Below, in pieces: positions 1 to 10,094 of a stretch of DNA of 64,000 nt (position 1 is its first letter; every line of letters begins with the position of its first letter). A program made the position numbers and the translations under genes. The stretch lies in NCBI RefSeq assembly GCF_035319885.1, contig NZ_CP141285.1, positions 2,232,001 to 2,296,000 on the forward strand, given 5' to 3'. A model generated the notes under the pieces. The model was not told the DNA's origin. It ran no database searches and worked only from the letters and a program-made list of their open reading frames with translations. This DNA is from Altererythrobacter sp. H2 (GTDB taxonomy: Bacteria > Pseudomonadota > Alphaproteobacteria > Sphingomonadales > Sphingomonadaceae).

Positions 1-487
1 CCCACCCGGCGGCCAGAACGCCCGGAAGCACAGTGCACAGGCGCATGGCCAGACGGAACTGCCCACGCACGACCGGCAGGCTGTGCGGGGCACCGTCGAG
101 ATGCGGGCCGGGAACCAGCCTTAAGGCCACTGCCGACATATCGCGGGGCAGGATGTCCGGCCGGGACTCGTACACCGGCCCGCCTTTCGTTCGTTTCACA
201 TGGGTCAGACAGGCGTCATACGTCAAACCATCGAGCAGGAGCTCAAAGGCGGGCCGCAGCTCGCCCGATTGATCGGAAATGCCGGTAACCGGCCCGAAGT
301 CGTGACTCAGCAATTCTGGCCCGTGCCTCGCAAACGCCTGCCGCAATGTCTCGTGACCGGCATCAGTCCCGGCCATGAAATGAAGCCAGAGTCCGGACTT
401 GGGGTCAGATCCGTCCGATGTTCCCCCGCTGGCGATGATGGTGCACCCCTCGTGCTCGATAACCGGGGTTTTCTTGCCGCGATTCAA
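1..487 (-). CDS. Hypothetical protein, cut by the left edge
   Basis: An open frame of about 162 codons runs from a TTG at 487 to the window edge without a stop. A GGGGG run lies just upstream of the TTG, and the only earlier starts would lie inside the neighbouring gene. The translation is a soluble, mixed-charge protein that begins LNRGKKTPVIEHEG and later reads RLVPGPHLDGAPHSLPVVRG. I see no signal peptide or membrane segment and do not recognise the family. It lies 52 bp downstream of the flavodoxin-like gene on the same strand and may be co-transcribed. The start is uncertain because it is not ATG. Confidence 0.5.
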   Translation of the reverse strand, partial: MNRGKKTPVIEHEGCTIIASGGTSDGSDPKSGLWLHFMAGTDAGHETLRQAFARHGPELLSHDFGPVTGISDQSGELRPAFELLLDGLTYDACLTHVKRTKGGPVYESRPDILPRDMSAVALRLVPGPHLDGAPHSLPVVRGQFRLAMRLCTVLPGVLAAGW

Positions 488-539
488 TGCCCCCGTCGAG
501 TCCTGCGGCCGACGAAACCTCCGAAATCGAGGCGATTTT

Positions 540-1031
540 TCAAAAGATTCCCTGTTCCAGAGCCGCCGCGAAACCTGCCCCGAGATCACGTGCGTGGGCC
601 AGATCGCGGGGCGGCACGATTTTCCGCGCCAGAATGGCTTCCGGCGTTTGCGCGGCGAGATTGACAATGGCCGGCTCGGCAATCCGCCTCAGGCGCCAGC
701 CTGTTGCGATGCGGTCGATCTGGCGCTGTGCGCCCTCGCCGTCCGACCCGGCGGCGATGATCGTGGCATAGCCCCGCCCCTCGATCCGGCCCAGCACCGG
801 GTAATAGCACCGGTCGAACATGTCCTTCATCAAGCCGCTCATCGTGCCCAGGTTTTCGGGGCAGACGAACAGGTATCCGGACGCGGCGAGGAAATCGTCA
901 AACGCGACCCGGTCGCAGGCAATCAGGCGCGCCCTCTCCCCGGCACCGCTGGCAGCAGCCTGAGCCAGCGCCTGCGATGCACCGGTCCGGCTGTGCCATG
1001 CGATCAGGAGGTGCGGATCGGTCTTTCCCAT
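540..1031 (-). CDS. Flavodoxin-like / NAD(P)H-dependent FMN reductase family protein
   Basis: A 163-residue protein with a flavodoxin-like opening: strand LLIAWHSRTGASQ (phosphate-binding loop for FMN), then the middle motif YLFVCPENLGTMSGLMKD, typical of small flavin reductases in which a loop after the second strand contacts the flavin ring. It probably binds FMN and moves electrons in the cytoplasm; the substrate is unknown. The ATG at 1031 is preferred over an in-frame GTG at 1058 because the family starts right before the first beta strand. It is divergent from recJ, whose start lies only about 80 bp away. Confidence 0.6.
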   Translation of the reverse strand: MGKTDPHLLIAWHSRTGASQALAQAAASGAGERARLIACDRVAFDDFLAASGYLFVCPENLGTMSGLMKDMFDRCYYPVLGRIEGRGYATIIAAGSDGEGAQRQIDRIATGWRLRRIAEPAIVNLAAQTPEAILARKIVPPRDLAHARDLGAGFAAALEQGIF

Positions 1032-1111
1032 CCGCCGAGCTTCGTTCGATGCTACCACTTGTCAACCGCCCCGCGTTTGCCCGTTGGCGCAAGCCGGGCT
1101 AGAGGGTCGCC

Positions 1112-2899
1112 ATGGCCTCTCGCTCCATCGCCCCTGTTTTCGGTGTCTCGCGCTCGATCACGGGCAAGGCCTGGCACTGGCGGGGCGGTAACATGGAACT
1201 GGGCGCCGACGCCCGGGACCTCGGCAATGACATCGTGCGCCAGCTGCTGCTTTCGCGCGGGGTGGCGCCGGACGATATCGAGCGGCACCGCAATCCCACC
1301 TTGCGCGATTTCCTGCCTGACCCTTCGCTGTTCCGCGACATGGACTCCGCCGCCGAGCGCCTCGCACAGGCTGTTCTCACCGGCGAAACCGTCACCGTCT
1401 ATGGTGATTACGATGTCGATGGCGCAACCAGCGCCGCGCTGATGATCCGCCTGCTGCGGATGCTGGGCCACGACGCCCGCTACTACATCCCCGACCGCCT
1501 GCTGGAGGGATACGGCCCCTCAGGCGAGGCGCTGGTCCGCATTGCACAGGACGGCAGCAGCCTGATCGTCACGGTCGATTGCGGCGCAATGGCGCACGAG
1601 GCACTGCAGATGGCGCATGACGCCGGGGTCGACGTGATCGTGGTCGATCACCACAAATGCTCGCCTGAGCTCCCGCGCGCTGCGGCTCTGGTCAATCCCA
1701 ACCGGCTCGATGAGTGCGACGAAGGTGCCGCGCATGGCCATCTGGCGGCTGTGGGCGTCGCTTTCCTGCTGGCGGTGGCGCTGGTGAGGACGCTGCGCCA
1801 GCGCGGATATTTCAGCGAACGCAAGGAACCGTCGCTGATGGGCCTGCTCGATCTGGTGGCGCTGGGCACGGTAGCGGATGTCGCGGCCCTGCACGGCTTG
1901 AACCGCGCTTTCGTGGCCCAGGGCCTCAAGGTGATGGCCCGCCGCGAAGGCACCGGGATGGCGGCACTGATTGACGCCAGCCGCCTGACCCGCGCGCCCA
2001 AGTGTAGCGATCTGGGCTTTGCCCTGGGCCCCCGAATCAACGCCGGCGGACGGGTTGGCGAATCGACCCTGGGGGTGCGCCTGCTGACCACTGAAGATCC
2101 CGGCGAGGCGCAGGCCATCGCGGCCCAGCTCTCCGTCCTGAACGAGGAACGCCGGATGATCGAAGCGGCTGTGCAGGAAGCGGCCGAGGCGCAGCTGACG
2201 GGCCAGCACAATCGAGCCGTGCATCTGGTATCCGGGCGCGGCTGGCACCCCGGGGTGATCGGGATCGTGGCCGGAAGGATCAAGGAGAAAACCGGCAAGC
2301 CATCGCTGGTGATCGCGCTCGATGATGACGGCAAACTCGGCAAAGGCTCCGGTCGTTCCATATCCGGCGTCGACCTTGGCGCAGCCATCATCGCCGCGCG
2401 CGAGCAAGGCCTGCTGGTGGCTGGCGGCGGACATGCCATGGCAGCCGGACTTACCATTTCAGCCGAGCGTCTCGGCGAATTCACGGACTGGATCGATTCG
2501 CACCTGTCCCGCGCGGTCGAACGGGCAGTGGCAGAACAGATCGTCGCGTGCGACCTTGCCCTTGCCCCGGGTGGGTTGACGCCCGAGCTGGTCGAATCGC
2601 TGGAAAGCGCGGGGCCGTATGGTGTTGGCTGGCCCGGCCCGCGCGTTGCCGTGGGGCCGGTGCGGCTGATCAAGGCCGACATCGTCGGGACAGATCATCT
2701 CCGCCTGATCGCCGGCGGCAAGGACGGGCGCTCGTTCAAGGCGATTGCCTTTCGCGCGGCTGAAACCGAACTGGGCCAGACATTGCTGCATGGTGCCCGC
2801 AACCGGCCGCTGTGGCTGGCCGGACGGGTCAAGCTGGACGATTGGGGCAGCCGCCCGGCAGCGGAGCTTCATCTGGAAGACGCGGCCTGGGCCGATTGA
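1112..2899 (+). CDS. recJ: Single-stranded-DNA-specific 5'-3' exonuclease RecJ
   Basis: A 595-residue protein, the usual RecJ size. It has the DHH phosphoesterase motifs in order: YGDYDVDGATSAAL (metal-binding DYDVDG, near residue 95), VTVDCG, and VVDHHK (DHH), followed by the DHHA1 part with GGGHAMAAGLT near residue 440. RecJ degrades ssDNA 5' to 3' with Mn/Mg in recombinational, mismatch and base-excision repair. The first 25 residues look like a weakly conserved extension, so the true start may be one of several in-frame starts before MELGADARDLG. It stands alone, divergent from the flavodoxin-like gene and followed by tRNA-Glu. Confidence 0.93.
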   Translation: MASRSIAPVFGVSRSITGKAWHWRGGNMELGADARDLGNDIVRQLLLSRGVAPDDIERHRNPTLRDFLPDPSLFRDMDSAAERLAQAVLTGETVTVYGDYDVDGATSAALMIRLLRMLGHDARYYIPDRLLEGYGPSGEALVRIAQDGSSLIVTVDCGAMAHEALQMAHDAGVDVIVVDHHKCSPELPRAAALVNPNRLDECDEGAAHGHLAAVGVAFLLAVALVRTLRQRGYFSERKEPSLMGLLDLVALGTVADVAALHGLNRAFVAQGLKVMARREGTGMAALIDASRLTRAPKCSDLGFALGPRINAGGRVGESTLGVRLLTTEDPGEAQAIAAQLSVLNEERRMIEAAVQEAAEAQLTGQHNRAVHLVSGRGWHPGVIGIVAGRIKEKTGKPSLVIALDDDGKLGKGSGRSISGVDLGAAIIAAREQGLLVAGGGHAMAAGLTISAERLGEFTDWIDSHLSRAVERAVAEQIVACDLALAPGGLTPELVESLESAGPYGVGWPGPRVAVGPVRLIKADIVGTDHLRLIAGGKDGRSFKAIAFRAAETELGQTLLHGARNRPLWLAGRVKLDDWGSRPAAELHLEDAAWAD

Positions 2900-2991
2900 G
2901 ACGACTTTGTGAAGAGCGGCGGCAATGCGGGGTTGACCGGTGCGCGCCGCATGCTAATGGCCCCGCCACGCCACCGGCCGATATCGGCACT

Positions 2992-3066
2992 GGCCCCTTC
3001 GTCTAGCGGTTAGGACGCGGCCCTTTCACGGCTGAAACACGGGTTCGATTCCCGTAGGGGTCACCA
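2992..3066 (+). tRNA. tRNA-Glu (anticodon UUC)
   Basis: A full cloverleaf can be drawn: acceptor GGCCCCT pairs with AGGGGTC, the anticodon stem CGGCC/GGCTG closes the loop CTTTCAC (anticodon TTC), and the T-loop is GGTTCGATTCC. The CCA end is encoded at 3064-3066. It lies between recJ and phoR on the plus strand. Confidence 0.96.
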
Positions 3067-3132
3067 CGGTGGCGCAAATCCCGGCATTTCTGCAACTGAC
3101 AAGAGCCAAGGCGATTCTGTCTTGGCGCAGTC

Positions 3133-4356
3133 ATGTTCCAATGGCTAAAGCGCCCCGTGATGGAGCCCCGCTCGCCCCTTCCCCTGGCAGGCCTGCTGAT
3201 TGCGCTGCTGACCGCGGTTTCCATCTGGGCCGCCGGGGTCGGGCTGTGGCTGAGCGCGGTGATCCTGCTGGTCTGGCTGGGCACGCTGTGGCTGGCCGGC
3301 AGCAATCCCCCGCCCGCGCGCGAACGGACCGACGATCCCCCCATCAGCCGTGACCGGATGAGCGGGCTGATCGAGAACTCCAGCGCGCCTGTCCTGCTGG
3401 TCGAAAAAGGCCGGGTCACGGTGGCCAACCGCAGTGCCCGCGAAGCACTGGGGCAGCATATCCTGGGCCAGGATGCACGTGTGGTGTTCCGCCAGCCTGC
3501 CGCGATCAAACTGCTCGACCGTGCGAAGAACGGCTCTGCCACCGTCCGGGGGCTGGTCCGCCGCCGCGACATCTGGCGGCTCAACCTGCAGCTCCTGTCC
3601 GAGACCCTGAGCGTGGTGGAGCTGGTCAACATGACCGGCGAGGCGGATATCAGCCGCGCCCACACGGATTTCGTCGCCAATGCCAGCCACGAACTGCGCA
3701 CCCCGCTGGCTTCGATCATCGGCTATGTCGAGACGCTGATGGAAGATGATGGCGATCTTTCTTCCGATACGCGTGCGCGTTTTCTCAAGACGATCCTGTC
3801 CGAAGCCAACCGCCTGCAAAGCCTGGTCAGCGACCTTATGTCCCTCTCCCGCGTCGAAGCGGAAAAACACGATGCGCCGGGGCAGACGATTGCGCTTCGC
3901 CAGCACGTGGTGCGGGCTGCAAAGGACGCCGCCGGGCCTGACCGGCAGCACCGCCTGCTGATCGAGGGGGAGCAGGATTTCTCCATCGAAGGTGACCCGC
4001 GCCAGATCGAGCAGCTGGTGCGCAATCTGGTCGATAACGCCTTGAAGTATGGCGCGGACAGCGAATCGGTGGTGGTCACGCTCGACGAAGCCCCGAGCGG
4101 CGATGCCCGTCTGACCGTGCGCGATTTCGGTGATGGCATTGCGCCCGAACACCTGCCCCACCTTACCCGGCGCTTCTATCGCACCGATCCTGGCCGGAGC
4201 CGTGCCTCGGGCGGGACGGGTCTGGGCCTTGCCATCGTGAAGCATATCGCGGAGCGGCATCGCGCACGATTGGACATTGCAAGTGTCCTCGGTGACGGAA
4301 CCAGTGTGACGGTTCGCTTTCCGGTGGTAAAGGCGGATGCGGAACCCTTGTCATGA
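3133..4356 (+). CDS. phoR: Phosphate regulon sensor histidine kinase PhoR
   Basis: A 407-residue membrane kinase. Two hydrophobic segments lie at about residues 17-38 and 40-56, then a PAS-like region (about 75-165), the HisKA box NASHELRTPLA with phospho-acceptor His186, the N box NLVDNALKYG, and the ATP lid motifs DFGDGIAPEH and GTGLGLAIVKH. It phosphorylates PhoB when phosphate is scarce and is held off by the Pst transporter and PhoU, all encoded next to it. Its stop overlaps the Pho box that precedes pstC. The family is clear; assignment to PhoR also rests on the neighbourhood. Confidence 0.92.
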   Translation: MFQWLKRPVMEPRSPLPLAGLLIALLTAVSIWAAGVGLWLSAVILLVWLGTLWLAGSNPPPARERTDDPPISRDRMSGLIENSSAPVLLVEKGRVTVANRSAREALGQHILGQDARVVFRQPAAIKLLDRAKNGSATVRGLVRRRDIWRLNLQLLSETLSVVELVNMTGEADISRAHTDFVANASHELRTPLASIIGYVETLMEDDGDLSSDTRARFLKTILSEANRLQSLVSDLMSLSRVEAEKHDAPGQTIALRQHVVRAAKDAAGPDRQHRLLIEGEQDFSIEGDPRQIEQLVRNLVDNALKYGADSESVVVTLDEAPSGDARLTVRDFGDGIAPEHLPHLTRRFYRTDPGRSRASGGTGLGLAIVKHIAERHRARLDIASVLGDGTSVTVRFPVVKADAEPLS

Positions 4357-4365
4357 TAGTGTCAT
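4348..4365 (+). promoter_or_regulatory. Pho box upstream of pstC
   Basis: TTGTCAT-N4-GTGTCAT is close to the alphaproteobacterial PhoB site CTGTCAT-N4-CTGTCAT. It overlaps the last codons of phoR and lies about 140 bp before pstC, so PhoB probably activates pstCAB-phoU from here. A 7-bp inverted repeat GATAGTG/CACTATC overlaps its right half. Confidence 0.7.
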
Positions 4366-4506
4366 CCACTATCAGCACGGACGAGTGGGCGGATTCGCTC
4401 CCGTCGCAGCAATCGTGAGCCTGATGACCTTTTCCGAATTTCGCCTCACCAGCACGACAGCCACCGCCTGCGCAACCCGGGTTGCGCAAGGGATAACCAT
4501 CGCCTG

Positions 4507-5892
4507 ATGTCTGTGACCCTCCTCCTTCTGCTGGTACTGGGGCTTGCCCTGGCCGCCTGGCTGGCTGCACGCGCCCGGGCATGGTCGTTCCAGCGCGAAC
4601 ACGGCGCCCGCGCGCTGAAGTCCCTGCCCAATTACCACGCATGGTACGTTGCCCTGTGGGTGGCCGTGCCTGCGCTGGTGTTTCTGACGATCTGGTCGAA
4701 TGTCGCGCCGCAACTGGTGCTCCAGTCAGTGCTGGCGAGCGATGCAGCCAACCTGCTGCCCGAGTTCGGCTTCAAGCGCGACTCGATCCTGGCCGAGGCC
4801 CGCGCCGTGGCGACAGGTGCCGCCCCGGCCGTCTTCAATCCCGAAGCGCAGGGTCTGATCGAACCTTTTCGCGAGGCGATCGGGCAGTTTAATCTGATCG
4901 GCATGGCTGTGACCGTGCTGATCGCCTTTGCCGCCGGTGCCTGGGCATTCCTGCGCCTCAACCCGGGTTTTACGGCACGGACACGGGTCGAACGTGCGGT
5001 GATGGTGCTCCTGCTGGTGGCCTCGCTGGTGGCGATCCTGACCACGCTGGGCATCTTCGCCAGCCTTGTGTTCGAAACGGCGCGTTTCTTCGGCATGGTC
5101 AGCCCGATCGATTTCCTGTTCGGCACCCATTGGGCCCCGGACCCGATGGCCAATGCTGAAAGTCCCGACGGATCGCGTTACGGCGCCATCCCGCTGTTTT
5201 GGGGCACCATCTTCATCGGCGCGATCATCGCCATGATCGTCGCCATTCCGCTCGGCCTGATGAGCGCAATCTATCTCACCCAATATGCCGATCCGCGGGT
5301 CCGCGCCTGGGTCAAGCCGATGCTGGAAATCCTCGCCGGCGTACCCACTGTCGTCTACGGCTATTTCGCCGCACTGACCGTTGCGCCGGCCATCCGCGAT
5401 CTCGCGCTGGCAGCGGGCATGTCCAACCCGTCGAGCGAAAGCGCACTGGCGGCCGGCGTTGTGATGGGGGTGATGATCATCCCGTTCGTCTCCTCGATGG
5501 CTGACGATTCGATTACCGCCGTGCCCCAGGCCATGCGAGATGGCAGCCTCGCGATGGGCGCGACGACGTCCGAAACAATCCGCCGGGTGCTGATCCCGGC
5601 AGCGCTGCCGGGGATCGTCGCGGGCGTCATGCTCGCCATCAGCCGGGCGATTGGCGAAACCATGATCGTGGTCATGGCGGCGTCGACCGCCGCCAACCTC
5701 AGCGCCAACCCGCTGGAAGCGATGACCACCGTGACGGTACAGATCGTCGCGATGCTGACCGGCGAAGGCAGTTTCGACCATCCGGCCACGCTCAGCGCCT
5801 TTGCGCTGGGCTTCGTCCTGTTCATGGTCACGCTCGCACTCAATTTCATCGCCTTGCGCGTCGTCAAGAGGTTCCGCGAAGCATATGACTGA
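4507..5892 (+). CDS. pstC: Phosphate ABC transporter permease PstC
   Basis: A 461-residue inner-membrane permease. The C-terminal half (from about residue 230) is the MetI-type permease domain with the ABC-contact EAA loop MRDGSLAMGATTSETIRRVLIPAALPGI. The N-terminal ~200 residues add extra membrane segments and a periplasmic stretch, the longer form common in alphaproteobacteria. With PstA it forms the channel for phosphate import driven by PstB. No pstS lies in this operon, so the periplasmic binding protein must be encoded elsewhere. It ends inside pstA with an 8-bp overlap. Confidence 0.93.
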   Translation: MSVTLLLLLVLGLALAAWLAARARAWSFQREHGARALKSLPNYHAWYVALWVAVPALVFLTIWSNVAPQLVLQSVLASDAANLLPEFGFKRDSILAEARAVATGAAPAVFNPEAQGLIEPFREAIGQFNLIGMAVTVLIAFAAGAWAFLRLNPGFTARTRVERAVMVLLLVASLVAILTTLGIFASLVFETARFFGMVSPIDFLFGTHWAPDPMANAESPDGSRYGAIPLFWGTIFIGAIIAMIVAIPLGLMSAIYLTQYADPRVRAWVKPMLEILAGVPTVVYGYFAALTVAPAIRDLALAAGMSNPSSESALAAGVVMGVMIIPFVSSMADDSITAVPQAMRDGSLAMGATTSETIRRVLIPAALPGIVAGVMLAISRAIGETMIVVMAASTAANLSANPLEAMTTVTVQIVAMLTGEGSFDHPATLSAFALGFVLFMVTLALNFIALRVVKRFREAYD

Positions 5893-7135
5893 GCGTGTCG
5901 CCCATACCCGCACTCCGGCCTTCGAGGCGCGCCTCAAGCAGCGCTACGCGGCTGAGCGCCGGTTCCGCGTCATCGGCCTGTCCGCCATTGTCTTCTCACT
6001 GGCCGTGCTGGCTTTCCTACTGGTATCAATGACGATCAACGGCATCGGCGGTTTCCAGCGGTCCGAACTGACCGTGCCGATCAACTTTGCCGAAGCCGGA
6101 ATCGCCGGGGATGCCACCACCCTGTCGGGCCGCGCCGGGGTCAGCGCGCTCGAGACGCAGGGTCTGCCCCAGGTGGTCGATTTCTATGCCGAGCAGGCGC
6201 TTGGATCAGACGGAGCGGAGGAACTGGCGGCCAACGCCTGGCGCGAGGTGGCCGAAGCCGTGGTGGCTGATCCGGAGCTTCTGCGCGGAACCACCACCTT
6301 CAACCTGCCCGCAAGCTCGGCTCTCGCTGCCGCGATGCGTGGGGAGGGAAGTCCTGAGGACAGCCAGCTGGCCAGCCGGCTGGAAAGCGAAGGCAAGCTC
6401 GCACGCAATTTCGACTTCGGATTTCTCCAGCGTTCCGACGCGACCGACCCGCAACAGGTCGGCATCTGGGGGGCGCTCCAGGGCTCGATGCTGACCATGT
6501 TCGTCACGCTGCTGCTGGCGTTTCCGATCGGGGTCATGGCCGCGCTGTACCTTGAGGAATATGCCCCCAAGAACCGCTGGACCGACCTGATCGAGGTATC
6601 GATCAACAACCTGGCGGCTGTGCCATCGATCATCTTCGGCCTGCTCGGTCTGGCGGTATTCCTGTGGATTTTCCCGACCTACCGCTCGGCACCTCTGATC
6701 GGCGGCCTGACCCTGGCGCTGATGACCATGCCGGTGATCGTGATTTCCGGCCGCAATGCCATCAAGGCGGTGCCGCCATCGATCCGCGATGGTGCGCTCG
6801 CAATTGGCGCGTCTCCCGTGCAGGTGGTGTTCCACCATGTCCTGCCGCTTGCCTTGCCCGGCATCCTGACCGGGACCATCATCGGCATGGCGCGCGCCCT
6901 GGGCGAAACCGCCCCGCTGCTGATGATCGGGATGCGCGCCTTCATCGCCACCCCGCCGGACGGTTTCACTTCGCCGGCCACTGTTCTTCCGGTACAGATC
7001 TTCCTGTGGTCGGACGAGGTCAACCAGGGCTTCGTCGAACGCACTTCGGCTGCTATCATCGTACTGCTGGTGTTCCTGCTGCTGATGAACGGCCTCGCCA
7101 TCTACCTCCGCAACCGATTCGAGAAAAAGTGGTGA
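5885..7135 (+). CDS. pstA: Phosphate ABC transporter permease PstA
   Basis: A 416-residue permease partner of PstC. The chosen ATG at 5885 lies inside the last codons of pstC and gives MTERVAHTR; the upstream in-frame extension is a shadow of pstC. The first hydrophobic segment is at about residues 30-55, a periplasmic region of about 150 residues follows, and the permease domain starts near residue 185 with the EAA motif [28 protein letters not shown]. It helps import phosphate and transmits the transport state to PhoU/PhoR. Its last codons overlap the GTG start of pstB. Confidence 0.93.
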   Translation: MTERVAHTRTPAFEARLKQRYAAERRFRVIGLSAIVFSLAVLAFLLVSMTINGIGGFQRSELTVPINFAEAGIAGDATTLSGRAGVSALETQGLPQVVDFYAEQALGSDGAEELAANAWREVAEAVVADPELLRGTTTFNLPASSALAAAMRGEGSPEDSQLASRLESEGKLARNFDFGFLQRSDATDPQQVGIWGALQGSMLTMFVTLLLAFPIGVMAALYLEEYAPKNRWTDLIEVSINNLAAVPSIIFGLLGLAVFLWIFPTYRSAPLIGGLTLALMTMPVIVISGRNAIKAVPPSIRDGALAIGASPVQVVFHHVLPLALPGILTGTIIGMARALGETAPLLMIGMRAFIATPPDGFTSPATVLPVQIFLWSDEVNQGFVERTSAAIIVLLVFLLLMNGLAIYLRNRFEKKW

Positions 7136-7920
7136 CAGTAGTCCATCCCAATCTGGAAGATTCCGACGCCAAGATGAGCGCCCGCAACGTCTCCATCTAT
7201 TATGGGGACAAGAAGGCGATCGACGAGGTGTCGATCAACATTCCGACCAAGTACGTCACCGCCTTCATCGGCCCGTCAGGCTGCGGCAAATCCACCTTCC
7301 TGCGCGCGCTCAACCGGATGAACGACACGATCGCCTCGGCCCGCGTGGAAGGCGAGATCACGCTCGACGGAGAGGACATCTACCGCTCTGGCATGGACGT
7401 GGTGCAACTGCGCGCCCGGGTGGGGATGGTGTTCCAGAAGCCCAACCCCTTCCCCAAGTCGATCTATGACAACATAGCCTATGGCCCGGGCATCCACGGA
7501 CTGGCGGAAAACAAGGCCAAGCTTGACGAAATCGTCGAGACCTCGCTCCGCCGCGCCGGCCTGTGGGAAGAGGTGAAGGACCGGCTGTCGGATAGCGGCA
7601 CCGCCCTGTCTGGCGGGCAGCAGCAGCGCCTGTGCATTGCCCGCGCCATTGCGGTCGATCCCGAGGTGATCCTGATGGACGAACCCTGTTCTGCGCTCGA
7701 TCCGATCGCCACCGCGAAAATCGAGGAACTGATCGACGAACTCAGCGGTAGATACGCTATCGTGATCGTGACCCACTCGATGCAGCAAGCGGCGCGGGTT
7801 TCGCAACGAACCGCCTTTTTCCATCTCGGGAAGATGGTAGAGTATGGTCGTACTACGGACATATTCACCAACCCGCTGGAAGAGCGGACCAAGGACTACA
7901 TCACCGGCCGATACGGCTAA
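7132..7920 (+). CDS. pstB: Phosphate ABC transporter ATP-binding protein PstB
   Basis: A 262-residue ATPase. It shows Walker [11 protein letters not shown]-loop VFQKPNPFP, signature LSGGQQQRL, Walker B VILMDEP and the switch His in VTHSMQQA. The FQKPNPFP and DEPCSALDP stretches are typical of PstB. It powers PstC/PstA. The start is a GTG at 7132 (or the adjacent GTG at 7129), overlapping the pstA stop, so translation is probably coupled; ATG 7174 is a shorter alternative. Confidence 0.93.
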   Translation: MTVVHPNLEDSDAKMSARNVSIYYGDKKAIDEVSINIPTKYVTAFIGPSGCGKSTFLRALNRMNDTIASARVEGEITLDGEDIYRSGMDVVQLRARVGMVFQKPNPFPKSIYDNIAYGPGIHGLAENKAKLDEIVETSLRRAGLWEEVKDRLSDSGTALSGGQQQRLCIARAIAVDPEVILMDEPCSALDPIATAKIEELIDELSGRYAIVIVTHSMQQAARVSQRTAFFHLGKMVEYGRTTDIFTNPLEERTKDYITGRYG

Positions 7921-7933
7921 GATACGGATTTTT

Positions 7934-8602
7934 ATGGCAGAACACACCGTCAAGGCGTTCGATGAGGACATTACCCGGCTGCGTGGCCTGATCGCCGAAA
8001 TGGGCGGTCTGGCCGAAGTCGCGCTGCAGGAGGCGATGGACGCACTCGTCAAGGGTGACGACGAACTGGCGGAAAAGGTCATTCGCGGCGACAAGAAGAT
8101 CGACGCACTCGAGAGCGAGGTCGACAAGCTTTCGGTCAGGATCATCGCTCTGCGCGCGCCAATGGCGGATGACCTGCGTGAAGTGATCGCGGCACTCAAG
8201 ATTGCCGGCGTGGTGGAGCGGATCGGCGACTATTCGAAGAATATCGCCAAGGCGAGCCGGGTCATCGGGGATCGCAAGAAGTTCGAGCCGCTCACCCTGC
8301 TTCCGGCCATGGCTGACGTTGCGGGCGAAATGGTGCACGATGTGCTGACCGCCTATGCGGCCCGCGATGCCTCCCTCGCGCGCGAAGTGATCGCCACCGA
8401 CGAAAAGGTCGATGCCTTCTACAACTCGATCTTCCGCAATGTCGTGACTCACATGGTCGAAAACCCGGCAACGATTTCAGCCGGTGCACAGCTGCTGTTC
8501 GTGGCCCGCAACATCGAGCGGATCGGCGACCATGCGACCAATGTGGCCGAGATGGTTCACTTTGCCGCCACCGGGAATTATCCCACTGACGAGGACGCCT
8601 GA
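7934..8602 (+). CDS. phoU: Phosphate signalling protein PhoU
   Basis: A 222-residue, all-helical protein made of two similar three-helix halves. The metal-binding PhoU signatures ERIGDYSKNIAK (near residue 97) and ERIGDHATNVAE (near residue 199) are both present. PhoU links the Pst transporter to PhoR and keeps the regulon off when phosphate is plentiful. The ATG at 7934 is 13 bp after the pstB stop. Confidence 0.94.
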   Translation: MAEHTVKAFDEDITRLRGLIAEMGGLAEVALQEAMDALVKGDDELAEKVIRGDKKIDALESEVDKLSVRIIALRAPMADDLREVIAALKIAGVVERIGDYSKNIAKASRVIGDRKKFEPLTLLPAMADVAGEMVHDVLTAYAARDASLAREVIATDEKVDAFYNSIFRNVVTHMVENPATISAGAQLLFVARNIERIGDHATNVAEMVHFAATGNYPTDEDA

Positions 8603-8609
8603 CACGCTT

Positions 8610-8627
8610 TTGTCGTGAAGGTGTAAT
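8610..8627 (+). promoter_or_regulatory. Possible degenerate Pho box before phoB
   Basis: TTGTCGT-N4-GTGTAAT differs by one base in each half from the site before pstC (TTGTCAT-N4-GTGTCAT). It sits in the 48-bp gap between phoU and phoB, so phoB may be autoregulated separately from the pst operon. Confidence 0.45.
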
Positions 8628-8650
8628 ATTGCGGGGGTTAAGACGACATC

Positions 8651-9337
<687 letters not shown>

Positions 9338-9365
9338 CTTGCGCCCAGCTTGCCGGTCAGGGTGC

Positions 9366-10094
9366 CTATCGGCACACGCCGCCGATCATCCGCTCGGCCT
9401 GATCGAAGTGGAAGTGATCGGCGTGGGCAGCGTTGTAATCCGGCGATAGTACGGTCGCGAAGCTGCCGCAGGCGCCGTCCCGCACCTGGCGCAGGAAGGC
9501 CTGCTCTTCCGGGCTCCCGCCCCAGTCCGCCAGCACACTGATCCGGCGCCCGTCTTCGAGCACGAACGCGGCAATATCGATCGCATTGCCGGTGGCATGT
9601 TCGCTCCAGTTGCCCTGCTCGCCGCCGCCGATCCGGCGGCAGCTCCAGGTGCCGAGGTGCTCGATCCTGCGGACGGGGGAGCCCAGGATGTTCTCGGCCG
9701 CCGGGTTGACCGAATGGCGCAGCCACAAGGCCAGGCCGGTTGCGACCGGGCAGGTCATCTGCGGGCCCGACGGGGCGAGTGAAAGGCCGGTCAGCGCGGT
9801 TCTGTCGAAGCGCGCGCATTGGCCTTCGCCAGCCGGAGGCAGTGCCGTAAACGCCACCTCGCCGCGTTCGAGCACAGCGCGGCAAGCCGACAGGTCGCTG
9901 CGCAGGGCGCTGATCTTGGTGGCGGTTGCCCAGCCCGGCGGATGATCAATCTCCAGCGGCGCCCAGGGGTTGTGCTGAGGATGGTCGTGCAGCCACCCCC
10001 GCGCCGCCAGGGCGAATGCGGCCAGAACAAGCAGCCCGATCAGGCGGCGGTCGAGCACAAACCTGCCGATGGTGGTGCGCAGCTTCATACTCAA
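9366..10094 (-). CDS. Extensin-like family protein (putative cell-wall peptidase fold)
   Basis: A 242-residue protein with an N-terminal membrane anchor (about residues 18-32) and an extensin-like C-terminal domain (Pfam Extensin_C). The zinc-site pattern of D-Ala-D-Ala metallopeptidase relatives is visible: HATGNAIDIAAF near residue 165 and ADHFHFD near residue 230. Four or more cysteines (TCPVAT, SCRRIG, GACGSF, GVCR) suggest disulfides in the periplasm. It probably acts on peptidoglycan, but substrate and activity are inferred. Its start overlaps the end of dnaE2 by 4 bp. Confidence 0.75.
   Translation of the reverse strand: MSMKLRTTIGRFVLDRRLIGLLVLAAFALAARGWLHDHPQHNPWAPLEIDHPPGWATATKISALRSDLSACRAVLERGEVAFTALPPAGEGQCARFDRTALTGLSLAPSGPQMTCPVATGLALWLRHSVNPAAENILGSPVRRIEHLGTWSCRRIGGGEQGNWSEHATGNAIDIAAFVLEDGRRISVLADWGGSPEEQAFLRQVRDGACGSFATVLSPDYNAAHADHFHFDQAERMIGGVCR

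Noticed and set aside
399-1442. A 347-codon open frame on the plus strand
   Set aside because: It overlaps the flavodoxin-like gene in antisense and runs into recJ in another frame. Composition is that of a shadow.
2992-3066. A second integrated element at tRNA-Glu
   Set aside because: The tRNA is whole, no repeat of its 3' end was found nearby, and recJ and phoR on both sides are core genes.
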